The notes below the pieces were generated by a model that worked only from the letters and a program-made list of their open reading frames with translations, was not told where the DNA came from and did not search any database. The translations under genes were made by a program, and so were the position numbers. From an uncultured Bacteroidales bacterium (GTDB taxonomy: Bacteria > Bacteroidota > Bacteroidia > Bacteroidales > UBA932), in NCBI GenBank assembly GCA_905234795.1, contig CAJOIQ010000025.1:1-44801 (forward strand): a DNA stretch of 44,801 bases, read 5' to 3'. Numbering within the stretch: position 1 is the first letter of the stretch; each line of letters begins with the position of its first letter. Of this stretch, positions 31,350 through 40,776 are shown in pieces.

Positions 31350-32686
31350 GCTATTTGAGTTATATTATTATCCAAACGTTCATCAAATACTTCATCCACC
31401 TTGGCCAAAATGGAACCGTCCTGGAAACGGACGCCGATACGGTCCCCTACAGCAACCCGGCCAACCGTTTTCAACACCTTGTTATCCTTACCGGTAACAA
31501 GAACATAACCCATGGAAAGAATAGTCCTCGGGTCCGTAGACTTGATACGGGATTCCATCAGGGCCAATGCCGATACTCCCTCCCCCACACGGGCCAGAGT
31601 GGCGAAACGAAGCCGATGCGCCACCACATCCCGCTCCTTTGCAACATCGTTATATTTTTGCAAAAAGCCTTTGGTAATGCGGCCCACACTGCGCTGTAAC
31701 AGTACCTCCATAGCGCTCACGCGGCGCCGGATAGCATTCCGGATGTCGGCGTCGGCGCTTTTGACGCGCAGTTCCTCCCGGGACACCACACGCTGAAGAC
31801 CGGCGGCGATGCGTCCCTGAAGGCGGTCCAGGATGGCATCCTGAGCCTGGTAGGCCTCCAGGAAAAGGTCGGCCAGGGCCGTGGGCGTTTTCACGCTGGC
31901 GTGGGCCACCATATCGGCAATGTGCACGTCTTTATCATGGCCGATGGCCGTAATCACCGGCACGGGGAACGTGGCGATGGCAATGGCCAGTTCAAAATCG
32001 TCGAAGCACTGAAGATCCAGCTCGCTGCCTCCACCGCGCAGGATGAGGACGGCGTCATAGTCCTTTTGGCCGATGTCTTCCAGCGCCTCCATGATGGAAA
32101 CCGGAGCCTGTTCTCCCTGCATCAGGGCCTCGAAAAGGTCCAGCCGGAAGGCATAGCCCTGCGGATTATCGAGCAGGTGATTGCGGAAATCCTGATAACC
32201 GGCGGCGGTTTTGGAAGTGATGACGGCCAGCCTGTAAGGAAGGTCCGGCAGGGCCAGTTCCTTTTGCATGTCCATATAGCCGTCTTTCTCCAGGCGCTCG
32301 ATGTTGCGCTTGCGCTCCAGGGCCTGTTCCCCCAGCGTGAAGGCGGCGTCGATGTCGTCTATGTACAGGGATATGCCGTACAGCTCGCTGAAGGCTACCT
32401 GCACGCGCACCAGCACGGTAATGCCGGCCTGCAGTTTTTGCCCGGTTGTATCTTCGAAGTAAGCGGTGAGCTGGGGAAGGTGCCATTTCCAGATCATGGC
32501 ACGGGATTCGGCCACGGACTTCCCTCCCCGGGTCTGTACCAGGGAAAGGTAGCAGTGACCATTGGCCTTGGGGCTCCAGGAAGCAATCTCGGCCTTCACC
32601 CAGTACCGCCCCGGAAACGCGTCTGCCACGCTCTCCTTAATCCTGGCCTGGAGCTCCAGCAGGTCTATGTATTCCCGCTCTCCCAT
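31346..32686 (-). CDS. xseA: Exodeoxyribonuclease VII large subunit
   Basis: 446 residues. N-terminal OB fold (about 20-115: RYWVKAEIASWSPKANGHCY), then the catalytic domain with VITSKTAAGYQDFRNHLLDN, ILRGGGSELDLQCFDDFELA and VITAIGHDKDVHIADMVAHA, followed by a long coiled-coil region (about 285-390) that binds XseB, and a C-terminal beta segment. It degrades single-stranded DNA in both directions. A -7 box, TATATTTG, ends only 7 bases before its ATG, directly after the nadE terminator. Confidence 0.95.
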   Translation of the reverse strand: MGEREYIDLLELQARIKESVADAFPGRYWVKAEIASWSPKANGHCYLSLVQTRGGKSVAESRAMIWKWHLPQLTAYFEDTTGQKLQAGITVLVRVQVAFSELYGISLYIDDIDAAFTLGEQALERKRNIERLEKDGYMDMQKELALPDLPYRLAVITSKTAAGYQDFRNHLLDNPQGYAFRLDLFEALMQGEQAPVSIMEALEDIGQKDYDAVLILRGGGSELDLQCFDDFELAIAIATFPVPVITAIGHDKDVHIADMVAHASVKTPTALADLFLEAYQAQDAILDRLQGRIAAGLQRVVSREELRVKSADADIRNAIRRRVSAMEVLLQRSVGRITKGFLQKYNDVAKERDVVAHRLRFATLARVGEGVSALALMESRIKSTDPRTILSMGYVLVTGKDNKVLKTVGRVAVGDRIGVRFQDGSILAKVDEVFDERLDNNITQIA

Positions 32687-32693
32687 AGTTCTA

Positions 32694-32701
32694 CAAATAT
32701 A
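32694..32701 (-). promoter_or_regulatory. -7 box of the xseA-xseB-glycogen unit
   Basis: TATATTTG on the minus strand, 7 bases upstream of the xseA ATG at 32686. The -33 region would fall inside the nadE terminator hairpin. If used, the mRNA has almost no leader. Confidence 0.55.
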
Positions 32702-32703
32702 AC

Positions 32704-32735
32704 AAAAAATCCGTGGATTGCAATTCCACGGATTT
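32704..32735 (-). terminator. Terminator of nadE
   Basis: Arms AAATCCGTGG (32707-32716) and CCACGGATTT (32726-32735) pair perfectly. On the minus strand the second arm runs into six T. The hairpin starts 5 bases after the nadE stop. Confidence 0.85.
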
Positions 32736-32740
32736 AATTT

Positions 32741-33478
32741 TTAGACCAGCGGTTCGAAGTGCGGGATGGGCTTGAGTTTGAACAGGTTCATCACATGCTT
32801 GCGGTCGATGAGGGCCTTGGTGGCGGGGTCCTCACACACACCCGTGCGGATGTACTTGTCCAGCACAGCATAGGTGAAGCCCAGATTATCTTCATCGGTT
32901 TTGCCGCAAAGGCCGTCGGAGGGCGTTTTCTCCACCAGGTCAATGGGCAATCCCAGCACTTTGCCGATGGCTACGACTTCGGCCACCGTGAGACCGCCCA
33001 GCGGTGAAAAGTCACCGGCGGCATCTCCGTAGCGGGTGCTGTAACCCACCCAGTCCTCGGACAGGTTGCAGGTGTTCACCACACGGCCGTTGTTGCTCTG
33101 GGAAACGGCATAGAGCGCCGTCATCCGCAGGCGAGGGGCCATGTTGATGCGCGTCTGCGCACTGGCTTCGTGTCCCAGTTTGTCCTCCACTTCGGCCATC
33201 AGGGCCTTGAAGGATTCCCCGATATTGATATTGTACCGCTTGATTCCCAAATGGTTAATCAGTTTGATGGAATCTTCGATGTCCGGTTGTACGCCATTGG
33301 GCATGGTTACGCCGATAACACGGTCCTTCCCCAATGCCTCCACGCACAAAGCAGCGCAAACGCTGCTGTCCTTGCCGCCGGAAATGCCCAGCACGGCATT
33401 GCATCCTTTTCCGTTTTCTTCAAACCAGTCCCGTATCCATTGCACGCACTGGTCTTTTACTTTAACAGCATCAAACAT
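32741..33478 (-). CDS. nadE: NH3-dependent NAD+ synthetase
   Basis: 245 residues: only the synthetase domain, without a glutaminase, so ammonia-dependent. The ATP pyrophosphatase loop is GISGGKDSSV (31-40). NLSEDWVGYSTRYGDAAGDF and PSDGLCGKTDEDNLGFTY are the deamido-NAD and second P-loop regions. It amidates nicotinic acid adenine dinucleotide to NAD+. The Cys in NLSEDW-preceding VVNTC and in LCGK is typical of the anaerobe-type subfamily. It follows der after a 127-base gap filled by the inverted-repeat element, and no separate promoter box is visible in the 15 bases between that element and the ATG. Confidence 0.93.
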   Translation of the reverse strand: MFDAVKVKDQCVQWIRDWFEENGKGCNAVLGISGGKDSSVCAALCVEALGKDRVIGVTMPNGVQPDIEDSIKLINHLGIKRYNINIGESFKALMAEVEDKLGHEASAQTRINMAPRLRMTALYAVSQSNNGRVVNTCNLSEDWVGYSTRYGDAAGDFSPLGGLTVAEVVAIGKVLGLPIDLVEKTPSDGLCGKTDEDNLGFTYAVLDKYIRTGVCEDPATKALIDRKHVMNLFKLKPIPHFEPLV

Positions 33479-33493
33479 ATTATTGTGTTTTAT

Positions 33494-33605
33494 GCGAAAT
33501 AGCAGGTGTGTATCTCTGAATCTGTGGCCACCCTCGGCCCCATAAGAGGGAGGGGCCCACGAAGTGGGAGGGGTCGCGAAGCGACGATTCAGAGATACAT
33601 ACCTG

Positions 33606-33614
<9 letters not shown>
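33494..33614. repeat. Complex inverted-repeat element between der and nadE
   Basis: Left arm 33494-33522 and right arm 33586-33614 are 29-base inverted copies with one mismatch. The enclosed 63 bases hold three small hairpins in a row: CCCTC/GAGGG (33531-33550), CCCAC-GAA-GTGGG (33556-33568) and GTCGC-GAA-GCGAC (33573-33585). The last two follow AGGGG or GGGG runs and form an imperfect tandem pair. The outermost 9 bases of the right arm, read on the minus strand, are the final codons and stop of der (GCGAAATAG), and the left arm repeats them. No T-tract follows, so it is not a simple terminator. Confidence 0.85.
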
Positions 33615-34913
<1,299 letters not shown>

Positions 34914-34924
34914 AATACTCTGAT

Positions 34925-36445
34925 TTACGGTGCAAAGATACACAATTCTTCGTTAAAGGCGGGAGATTCCACGCCCATAAACCGCAGAACCGTGTGAAAA
35001 ACGTGGTGCTGCCCCACTTCGGGCAGGTCTTTATACTGCAGGGTTGTGTCCGAACTCCACAGCACCATGGGAATCTCCAGCTGCTCTTTGGGAGCCATGG
35101 AAAGGGGCACACCGTGCATGTACAGGTTGTTTTCTCCCAGGGATTCCCCGTGGTCCGACACAAAGAGCATCAGGCTGCGGCGGCCCACCGAGCGCAGGAC
35201 CTCAATCACCTGATGCATCAGGTAATCGGCATAGACGATGCTGTTGTCGTAGGCGTTGTTCAGTTCCTCGGGGCTGGTCTGGGACATCTCAACCGTTTTG
35301 CATACCGGCGTAAACACCTCGAATTCGGGCGGGTAGTTGGTGTTGTAGGAGGGCCCGTGATTGGTATAGGCGTGTATCACCACAAACACTTTGGTGCTGT
35401 CGCCGGCCTCGATCTCTTCCTTAAGGCCTTCCAGCAGCAGGGCGTCGTAACGGTCATCGGCCTCCGGATAGCGTTTGGCCAGATCGGCAAAGGTGTAGTA
35501 CTTGGACGTGTGCACCGGCGGTTCCCCCCAGTTGTGGGTGCGCCAGATAACATCGGCCCCTGCCCGCTGCAGATAATTGGGCAGAATCTCGTACAGCTCC
35601 GGCACGTCCATCGGCTCCAGGATGGCTTTGACGCCCGCCCGGGTATAGGTGGCCGACGCCTTCCCCGGATAGGCCCTAACGCCGTCCCGAGAGGTATACC
35701 GGTTGGTCTCCCGCTCATAGCCCAGCAGGGAGAAGCGGTCCCGGCGGGCCGATTCCCCGATAAACAGCACGCACACATCGGGGCTGTCACTCACCGCCGT
35801 GGCGTCGGGCAGCAGAATCTCTTTCTGGTTTTTCTCCCGCTCCGATGCATAGAAGCGGAAGGTATTGACAATATAGGACCAGGGCATGATGAGACTGCCC
35901 AGTTCGGTGGAATTGCGGTCTATCCACGGCCAGTTTTTCATGTTGCCGAAAAGGGCCGCCACCACCAGCCCTACGGTCACGCCGGCCGATGCCAGCATGC
36001 GTTTCCAGGAACCGTATTCCACTTTTCGGGCAAAGACATATACGGAAGGCAGCACGCCCAGCAGCAGGATGTACAGCACCGGTTCCCAGCCAAAGAAACC
36101 GGACACCTCCGAGTACTGGGTATTGAGCACATTGCCCATCATTTCGTCGGTGACCAGGACGTCGTAGGCGTTCACGCCGAAGAGCATCACGGCGTCCCCG
36201 ATGAGGGTGAAGGAAATGATGCATTTGCCGATGAATCGGCCGCACCAGGCCAGCAGATAGTACAGCAGGAAGTCCATGCACAGCAGCAGCACGGCCGCCG
36301 TGGCTATGATGACCGCCCCGTTGAATCCTCCCTCGATGTGCTGCAGCGCATGGGAGAAAAAGGGCACATGGAAAGCCGCCAGCGTGTACAGGCTGAGCGC
36401 AAGACTGTAGGCCGTCAGGCTGGCTTTTTTCCGGAACAGTTTCAT
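34925..36445 (-). CDS. EptA-like phosphoethanolamine transferase
   Basis: 506 residues. Five N-terminal membrane helices (about 10-30, 42-68, 72-94, 122-140, 152-168) carry a periplasmic alkaline-phosphatase/sulfatase-fold domain. Motifs of lipid A phosphoethanolamine transferases are present: [20 protein letters not shown] with the zinc-binding Glu, ASATYTRAG as the likely nucleophile-Thr region, [17 protein letters not shown] with the Asp-His zinc pair, and [15 protein letters not shown]. By family it moves phosphoethanolamine from phosphatidylethanolamine to lipid A or another envelope glycan; the acceptor here is unknown. Its start overlaps the PHP-domain gene by 4 bases. Confidence 0.87.
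   Translation of the reverse strand: MKLFRKKASLTAYSLALSLYTLAAFHVPFFSHALQHIEGGFNGAVIIATAAVLLLCMDFLLYYLLAWCGRFIGKCIISFTLIGDAVMLFGVNAYDVLVTDEMMGNVLNTQYSEVSGFFGWEPVLYILLLGVLPSVYVFARKVEYGSWKRMLASAGVTVGLVVAALFGNMKNWPWIDRNSTELGSLIMPWSYIVNTFRFYASEREKNQKEILLPDATAVSDSPDVCVLFIGESARRDRFSLLGYERETNRYTSRDGVRAYPGKASATYTRAGVKAILEPMDVPELYEILPNYLQRAGADVIWRTHNWGEPPVHTSKYYTFADLAKRYPEADDRYDALLLEGLKEEIEAGDSTKVFVVIHAYTNHGPSYNTNYPPEFEVFTPVCKTVEMSQTSPEELNNAYDNSIVYADYLMHQVIEVLRSVGRRSLMLFVSDHGESLGENNLYMHGVPLSMAPKEQLEIPMVLWSSDTTLQYKDLPEVGQHHVFHTVLRFMGVESPAFNEELCIFAP
34933..34940 (-). promoter_or_regulatory. -7 box of der
   Basis: TATCTTTG on the minus strand, inside the last codons of the EptA-like gene and 19 bases before the der ATG. 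No good -33 element. It could give der a transcript independent of the upstream operon. Confidence 0.5.
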
Positions 36446-37650
36446 TTCCTGAAGAGTTTGATGATGGCCGATACCAGCACGGCTATCACCGCCAGTAACA
36501 GCAGGTTATACAGCACCGTGAGGATCCAGTTCACCGGCTGCGGCGGTTCCGGCGCGGGGAAAGGACCGGCCGATGCATCGTAGCGGGCAAAGGGGTTGGA
36601 GTAGATGACCGCCCCGTCGGGGAAGAAGGCCGTGAAGCGGGCAAACGGGTCATCGGCCTTGAGCGTATAGGACAGGCAGTCCGTATCGGCAGCCAGCGCC
36701 AGGGTGGCATGGTCCTGCCCGTTCACGCGGATGCTGTCGGCCTTCTGGGACAGTTTCATATAAAGGGTACTTCCCTCCACGCCGATGTCCTTCACGTACG
36801 GCAGTTCATGGTTACGGGCAATCTTTTCCTTCCAGTCTCCGTTGCCGTAATCCGGCACGCGCATGGCGTAATAACAGCCGGTGAGCAGTGTATTTTTCAA
36901 ATCCTCATAGCGGCCGGAGGGTGTTTGCAGGAAATTGCAGCGGATGGCTATCTTCCAGTGTTTGTCCGGGAAGTGGAGGTCGTCGTTGGCCAGGCCGAAA
37001 CTGTAATGGCCCCAGCTCAGCGCCCAGTCCCAGTACTCGTTCTCCGTGCTCACATGGGTGTCCAGCTCCATGATCTGGTAACCGGACAGCCGCTCCATGT
37101 GCCTACGATTGTTAAGAAGCACGCGGTAGGGATGGTTCACCTGGATGAAATCGCTGCTTCGGCCCAGATAATCCAGGTTCCACTGCCGCTGAGAGGTGGT
37201 GAGGTACAGGAGGGGATCCCAGTGGATGACTTTGGGGCTGCCGAACACCAGTTTGTGGAACTTGTTGATGCTGTAGCCTTGCTCGTACACGTTCACCTGC
37301 AGGGTGGAATCGTAGGGATGAGCGGTAATCTCGTTGTGGTTGGAGAAGGTGACAATGTCGTAGCCCAGCGCCCGGTACACGGAATCCGTATAACCGGGCC
37401 AGCGGGGACACTCGTTCATGGGCCAGGGGCCACTCACCCGCGTATGGGTGTGGAAATTGGCCCGCTTCCAACCCTGCGCGGTATCCAGTGCGGCGTACGG
37501 GTTGAAAATGTCCTCTCCATGGAACGGCTGTGGCCCGCGGAAACGGTAAATGGGGCTCACGGAAGTAACAGCAAGCGCCAGCAAGAATGCCAGCGCAATG
37601 CCTGAGAGGAGTTTACCTACGGCCCGCAGTATAATTTTTATTACTCTCAT
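36442..37650 (-). CDS. PHP-domain membrane protein (predicted metal-dependent phosphoesterase)
   Basis: 402 residues with one membrane helix near each end (about 14-32 and 375-398), so the central domain is probably periplasmic. PHP-type metal-ligand motifs appear in order: NFHTHTRVSG (HxH), IVTFSNHNEI, where the usual Asp-His is Asn-His, DFIQVNHP, MELDTHVS and NDDLHF (DxH). The C-terminal third looks like a beta-sandwich (VEGSTLYMKLSQKADSIRVN). PHP enzymes hydrolyse phosphate esters using up to three metals. The substrate is unknown, but 4-base overlaps with the EptA-like gene and with the small membrane protein gene suggest a shared envelope function. Confidence 0.72.
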   Translation of the reverse strand: MRVIKIILRAVGKLLSGIALAFLLALAVTSVSPIYRFRGPQPFHGEDIFNPYAALDTAQGWKRANFHTHTRVSGPWPMNECPRWPGYTDSVYRALGYDIVTFSNHNEITAHPYDSTLQVNVYEQGYSINKFHKLVFGSPKVIHWDPLLYLTTSQRQWNLDYLGRSSDFIQVNHPYRVLLNNRRHMERLSGYQIMELDTHVSTENEYWDWALSWGHYSFGLANDDLHFPDKHWKIAIRCNFLQTPSGRYEDLKNTLLTGCYYAMRVPDYGNGDWKEKIARNHELPYVKDIGVEGSTLYMKLSQKADSIRVNGQDHATLALAADTDCLSYTLKADDPFARFTAFFPDGAVIYSNPFARYDASAGPFPAPEPPQPVNWILTVLYNLLLLAVIAVLVSAIIKLFRK

Positions 37651-37898
37651 TTACAATTGTTTAACGTGCAGCTGGCGCAGGCGTCGGACACATTTCCGTC
37701 GCAGGGAAGTTTCCTGCCCTTTTGCGCCGCCAGCATTTCCAACTCCTCCTGCCTGGCGCACTTGATGCCCCGCTTGCGCATTTCCGGGTTGGTGGAAATC
37801 TCCCCATCGGGGAAAGGCCGATGGAAAAAGAAGATATTTACGCCCAGCAGCAGCACGGCGAGTCCCACAAAAATAATGGCGGCCAGCAGGGTTTTCAT
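37647..37898 (-). CDS. Small membrane protein with a Cys-rich tail
   Basis: 83 residues: one N-terminal membrane helix (TLLAAIIFVGLAVLLLGVNI), the motif RPFPDGEISTNPEMRKRGIKC, split here as FPDGEISTNPEMRKRGI plus KC, and a tail with CDGNVSDACASCTLNNC containing four Cys. I recognise it as a type of short Bacteroidales protein of unknown role, but the Cys cluster could bind a metal. It overlaps the PHP gene by 4 bases and begins 3 bases after prs, so it is firmly in this operon. Confidence 0.75.
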   Translation of the reverse strand: MKTLLAAIIFVGLAVLLLGVNIFFFHRPFPDGEISTNPEMRKRGIKCARQEELEMLAAQKGRKLPCDGNVSDACASCTLNNCK

Positions 37899-37901
37899 GC
37901 C

Positions 37902-38897
37902 TTACAACGGAAACTCATCAGATATGGGTTCGTAGTTGTACACCTTGAGCATCATACGGGCGAAGGTGTCGGACAGGGTGACTACGCGGAACTTGCTCTG
38001 GAAGGCCTTCTTGGAAGGATCCAGCGGAATGGTGTCCGTTACGTAGACCTCACACAGGGCGCTCTTGTCAATGCGCTCGTAGGCCGGGCCGGACAGCACC
38101 GGATGCGTGGCGAAGGCACGCACGCTATTGGCACCACGCCTGAGGAGTTCGTTGGCAGCCTCCGTAAGGGTGCCGGCAGTATCGATAATATCGTCAATGA
38201 TCACAATGTCACGGCCTTCCACCTCTCCGATAGGGACAATCTTCTCAATCACATTGGCCTTGGCGCGGGTCTTATGGCAGATGACCACCGGGGTGTGCAG
38301 GAACTTGGCATAGGCATGCACGCGCTTGGCGCCGCCCATATCGGGGGCGGCCAGGGTGAGGGTGTCCTTGAACTGCTTCTGCAGCTTTTGCAGATTGTGG
38401 AGGAAATCGTAGCTGGCATACAGGTGGTTCACCGGCATGTCGAAGAAACCCTGGATCTGGTCGGCATGGAGGTCGCAGGTCATCACGGCATCGGCACCCG
38501 CCACCTTGAGCATGTTGGCCACCAGTTTGGCGCCGATGGAAGTACGCGGCTTGTCCTTGCGGTCCTGACGGGCCCAGCCATAATACGGGATTACGGCGAT
38601 GACGCGGTCGGCCGATGCACGCTTGGCGGCATCGATGGACAGGAGGAGTTCCATCAGATTGTCGCTGGAAGGGAAAGTGGACTGGATGATGAAGCAGGTA
38701 GCGCCTCTGACGCTCTCGGCGTAATAGGGCTGGAACTCGCCGTCGCTGAAGCGGGCGATATCCAGGGGACCCAGGGCCACGTCGGGATCTCCTTCGGCTT
38801 TCATACGATTCATGGCAGCAACTACTTTCTCGGCGAAGTAGCGGGAAGCATCACAGGTAAAAAGCGCCATCCGGTGCTCGTGTACATTATTGATCAT
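37902..38897 (-). CDS. prs: Ribose-phosphate pyrophosphokinase (PRPP synthase)
   Basis: 331 residues. Class I PRPP synthase signatures: ARFSDGEFQPYYAESVRG, YYGWARQDRKDKPRTSIGAK (flexible ATP loop), TCDLHADQIQGFFDMPVNHL and the PRPP-binding loop IVIIDDIIDTAGT. It makes PRPP for nucleotide, His, Trp and NAD synthesis; nadE is a few genes away. Two starts are possible: the ATG at 38897, which overlaps the engB stop as ATGA, or the Met ten residues in (MALFTCDASRYFAEKV), which matches the usual N-terminus. The first is chosen because of the overlap. Confidence 0.95.
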   Translation of the reverse strand: MINNVHEHRMALFTCDASRYFAEKVVAAMNRMKAEGDPDVALGPLDIARFSDGEFQPYYAESVRGATCFIIQSTFPSSDNLMELLLSIDAAKRASADRVIAVIPYYGWARQDRKDKPRTSIGAKLVANMLKVAGADAVMTCDLHADQIQGFFDMPVNHLYASYDFLHNLQKLQKQFKDTLTLAAPDMGGAKRVHAYAKFLHTPVVICHKTRAKANVIEKIVPIGEVEGRDIVIIDDIIDTAGTLTEAANELLRRGANSVRAFATHPVLSGPAYERIDKSALCEVYVTDTIPLDPSKKAFQSKFRVVTLSDTFARMMLKVYNYEPISDEFPL

Positions 38898-39490
38898 AGT
38901 GTTTTAAGAATAGTTCCTATATAGTCAAGAATTTCGTCTTTTCCCGTTCCCTTTACCGAGGAGCTCACAAAGCAGGGCGGCAGTTCCTCCCAGTCCTGCA
39001 GCAGGCGCCCCTTGTTCTCCAGAACCTGGCGTTCCAGGGCTTCGGGGCCCTGTTTGTCGGCCTTGGTGAAGATGATGCCGAAGGGTATGCCTTTCTCTCC
39101 CAGTTCACTGATGAAGCGAAGGTCTACTTCCTGCATGGGATGGCGGCTGTCGATGAGCACCATGAGCATCACCAGGTCCTCCGAATGGTTGATGTAGTCC
39201 CAGATGATGTGGCGCAGGCGGGCCCTGTCTTTATCGGGCAAACGGGCATAGCCGTAGCCGGGGAGGTCCACCAGATACCATTTGTCGTTGATGAGGAAGT
39301 GGTTCACCAGCTGGGTCTTTCCCGGTGTCTGGGACGTCTTGGCCAGCTTGGCATTGCCGGTGAGCATATTGATGAGGGAACTCTTTCCCACATTGGAACG
39401 GCCGATGAAAGCGAATTCCGGCAGACGCCGCTGGGGTTTCTGTCCCACCCGCGTACTGCTTCCGGAAAACTCCGCGCTTGTGATTTTCAT
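38894..39490 (-). CDS. engB: Ribosome biogenesis GTP-binding protein EngB (YihA/YsxC)
   Basis: 198 residues. A single GTPase domain: FAFIGRSNVGKSSLINMLTG (Walker A), the switch I Thr in TPGKTQLVNHFL, DLPGYGYA (G3), FTKADK (G4) and SSSVKGTG (G5). EngB acts in 50S assembly, like Der in the same neighbourhood. Its stop overlaps the prs start by 4 bases. It has its own promoter, divergent from tadA, and heads the engB-prs-small protein-PHP-EptA unit. Confidence 0.95.
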   Translation of the reverse strand: MKITSAEFSGSSTRVGQKPQRRLPEFAFIGRSNVGKSSLINMLTGNAKLAKTSQTPGKTQLVNHFLINDKWYLVDLPGYGYARLPDKDRARLRHIIWDYINHSEDLVMLMVLIDSRHPMQEVDLRFISELGEKGIPFGIIFTKADKQGPEALERQVLENKGRLLQDWEELPPCFVSSSVKGTGKDEILDYIGTILKTL

Positions 39491-39513
39491 GGCCCGACTC
39501 CTAAATAACCGTA

Positions 39514-39544
39514 CAAAGATACAAATAAAAGACTACCTTTGCAA
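39514..39544 (-). promoter_or_regulatory. Promoter of the engB operon
   Basis: On the minus strand TTG (complement of 39542-39544), 20 bases, then TATCTTTG (complement of 39514-39521). The -33 element lies between the -7 box and the start codon of divergent tadA. Confidence 0.7.
39534..39541 (+). promoter_or_regulatory. -7 box of tadA
   Basis: TACCTTTG, an exact TAnnTTTG box ending only 4 bases before the tadA ATG at 39546, so transcription would start on or beside the start codon. Confidence 0.6.
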
Positions 39545-39545
39545 T

Positions 39546-39980
39546 ATGGAAAACGACGAAAAATTCATGCGGGAAGCGCTGCGGGAAGCCCAGGCGGCAC
39601 AGGCTGCCGGGGAGATTCCCATCGGCGCCGTGGTGGTATGGAAAGGGCGCGTCATCGGCCGCGGCCACAACCAGACCGAACGTCTCCACGACACCACCGC
39701 CCACGCCGAGATGATTGCCATCACCGCCGCCACCGAGGCCATGGGCGGCAAGTACCTCAACGACTGCACGCTGTATGTTACGGTGGAGCCCTGTCCCATG
39801 TGCGCCGGGGCCCTGGCGTGGTCTCAAATCGGCCGCATCGTCTACGGAGCCCCGGACCAGCGCCGCGGCTTCTCCCTCTTCTCCCCTTCCCTGCTCCATC
39901 CGCGCACGGAAGTCACCAGCGGTATCCTCCAGGAAGAGTGTACCGCCCTCATGCTGGATTTCTTCCGCTCTAAGCGCTAG
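39546..39980 (+). CDS. tadA: tRNA-specific adenosine deaminase
   Basis: 144 residues from the ATG at 39546; the frame stays open upstream into engB but the extension is antisense to that gene and not homologous. Deaminase zinc motifs: H53-A-E55 in TTAHAEMIAIT and C83/C86 in VEPCPMCAGAL. TadA converts A34 to inosine in tRNA-Arg(ACG). The start lies 4 bases after a -7 box. Its stop is 6 bases from the stop of the convergent peptidase gene. Confidence 0.93.
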   Translation: MENDEKFMREALREAQAAQAAGEIPIGAVVVWKGRVIGRGHNQTERLHDTTAHAEMIAITAATEAMGGKYLNDCTLYVTVEPCPMCAGALAWSQIGRIVYGAPDQRRGFSLFSPSLLHPRTEVTSGILQEECTALMLDFFRSKR

Positions 39981-39986
39981 CGACGG

Positions 39987-40664
39987 TCAGCTCCGCCGGT
40001 TGGCCATGGAAATATAATAAAGGAGAGTGGCCAGGGAGCCGATGGCGGCGATCACATAGGTATAGGCAGCCCATTTGAGGGCGTCGGTGGCCATGGGCTT
40101 GGTCTCATAGCTCACGATGCCGGCGCTTTCCAGCCACTTGACGGCGCGGGCGCTGGCATTTATCTCTACCGGCAGTGTGATGAAACTGAACAGGGTGGAA
40201 AGGGCGAACAAGCCGATGCCCAGCCACAGCAGTTGGGGGAACACGTTGATGAGCAGAACCCCCGCCAGAAGCACCCAGGACACGAAATTGTTGGAGAAGG
40301 ACACCACCGGAACCAGGGCCGACCGCATGCGCAGCCAGGCATAACCGGTGGCGTGCTGCACCACGTGGCCGCACTCGTGAGCGGCGACGGCGGCAGCGGC
40401 CACAGACCGGCCGAAATACACGCCTTCACTAAGATTCACCGTGCGGGTGGTGGGGTCATAATGGTCCGTGAGCTTGCCTGGGATGGACACAATTTTCACA
40501 TCCCTGATGCCATGGGCGGCCAGCATGCGGGATGCAACTTCGGCCCCCGTGATGCCCAGCGGCACCTCTGAATATTTCTCAAAGCGGCGCTGCAGCATCC
40601 CCTGGATGAGCATGCTGCCAATCATGACCGCTATCATGATAATCCAAATCAATGTCGTTGACAT
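39987..40664 (-). CDS. YugP-type membrane zinc metallopeptidase
   Basis: 225 residues: an N-terminal helix (LIWIIMIAVMIGSMLIQGML), zinc motif AAHECGHVVQH (HExxH) near residue 95, and three further helices in the C-terminal half (about 120-137, 145-165, 198-218). This is the PF04298 (Zn_peptidase_2) arrangement, including DVKIVSIPGKLTDHYDPTTR and VNLSEGVYFGRSVAAAAVAA. The family is widespread and its substrates are unknown. I see only partial matches to a -7 box in its upstream region (40665-40776). Confidence 0.9.
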   Translation of the reverse strand: MSTTLIWIIMIAVMIGSMLIQGMLQRRFEKYSEVPLGITGAEVASRMLAAHGIRDVKIVSIPGKLTDHYDPTTRTVNLSEGVYFGRSVAAAAVAAHECGHVVQHATGYAWLRMRSALVPVVSFSNNFVSWVLLAGVLLINVFPQLLWLGIGLFALSTLFSFITLPVEINASARAVKWLESAGIVSYETKPMATDALKWAAYTYVIAAIGSLATLLYYISMANRRS

Positions 40665-40757
40665 ACGCTGTCTGTTTTAGTCCGGGAACGACACATCAAA
40701 TATCGGTCCCTTTTCGCAAAAATACGTTTTTTCTGCCAAAATGTCGGCAGGAAATAT

Positions 40758-40765
40758 TAATTTTG
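40758..40765 (+). promoter_or_regulatory. -7 box of alr
   Basis: TAATTTTG, matching TAnnTTTG, 11 bases before the alr ATG. A short inverted repeat CTGCC/GGCAG (40733-40750) lies just upstream, where a -33 contact would fall; its significance is unclear. Confidence 0.55.
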
Positions 40766-40776
40766 CAGACTGAATC

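Noticed and set aside
40733..40750. Short inverted repeat CTGCC/GGCAG upstream of alr as an operator
   Set aside because: Five base pairs with an 8-base loop are too short to separate from chance, and no regulator is encoded beside it.
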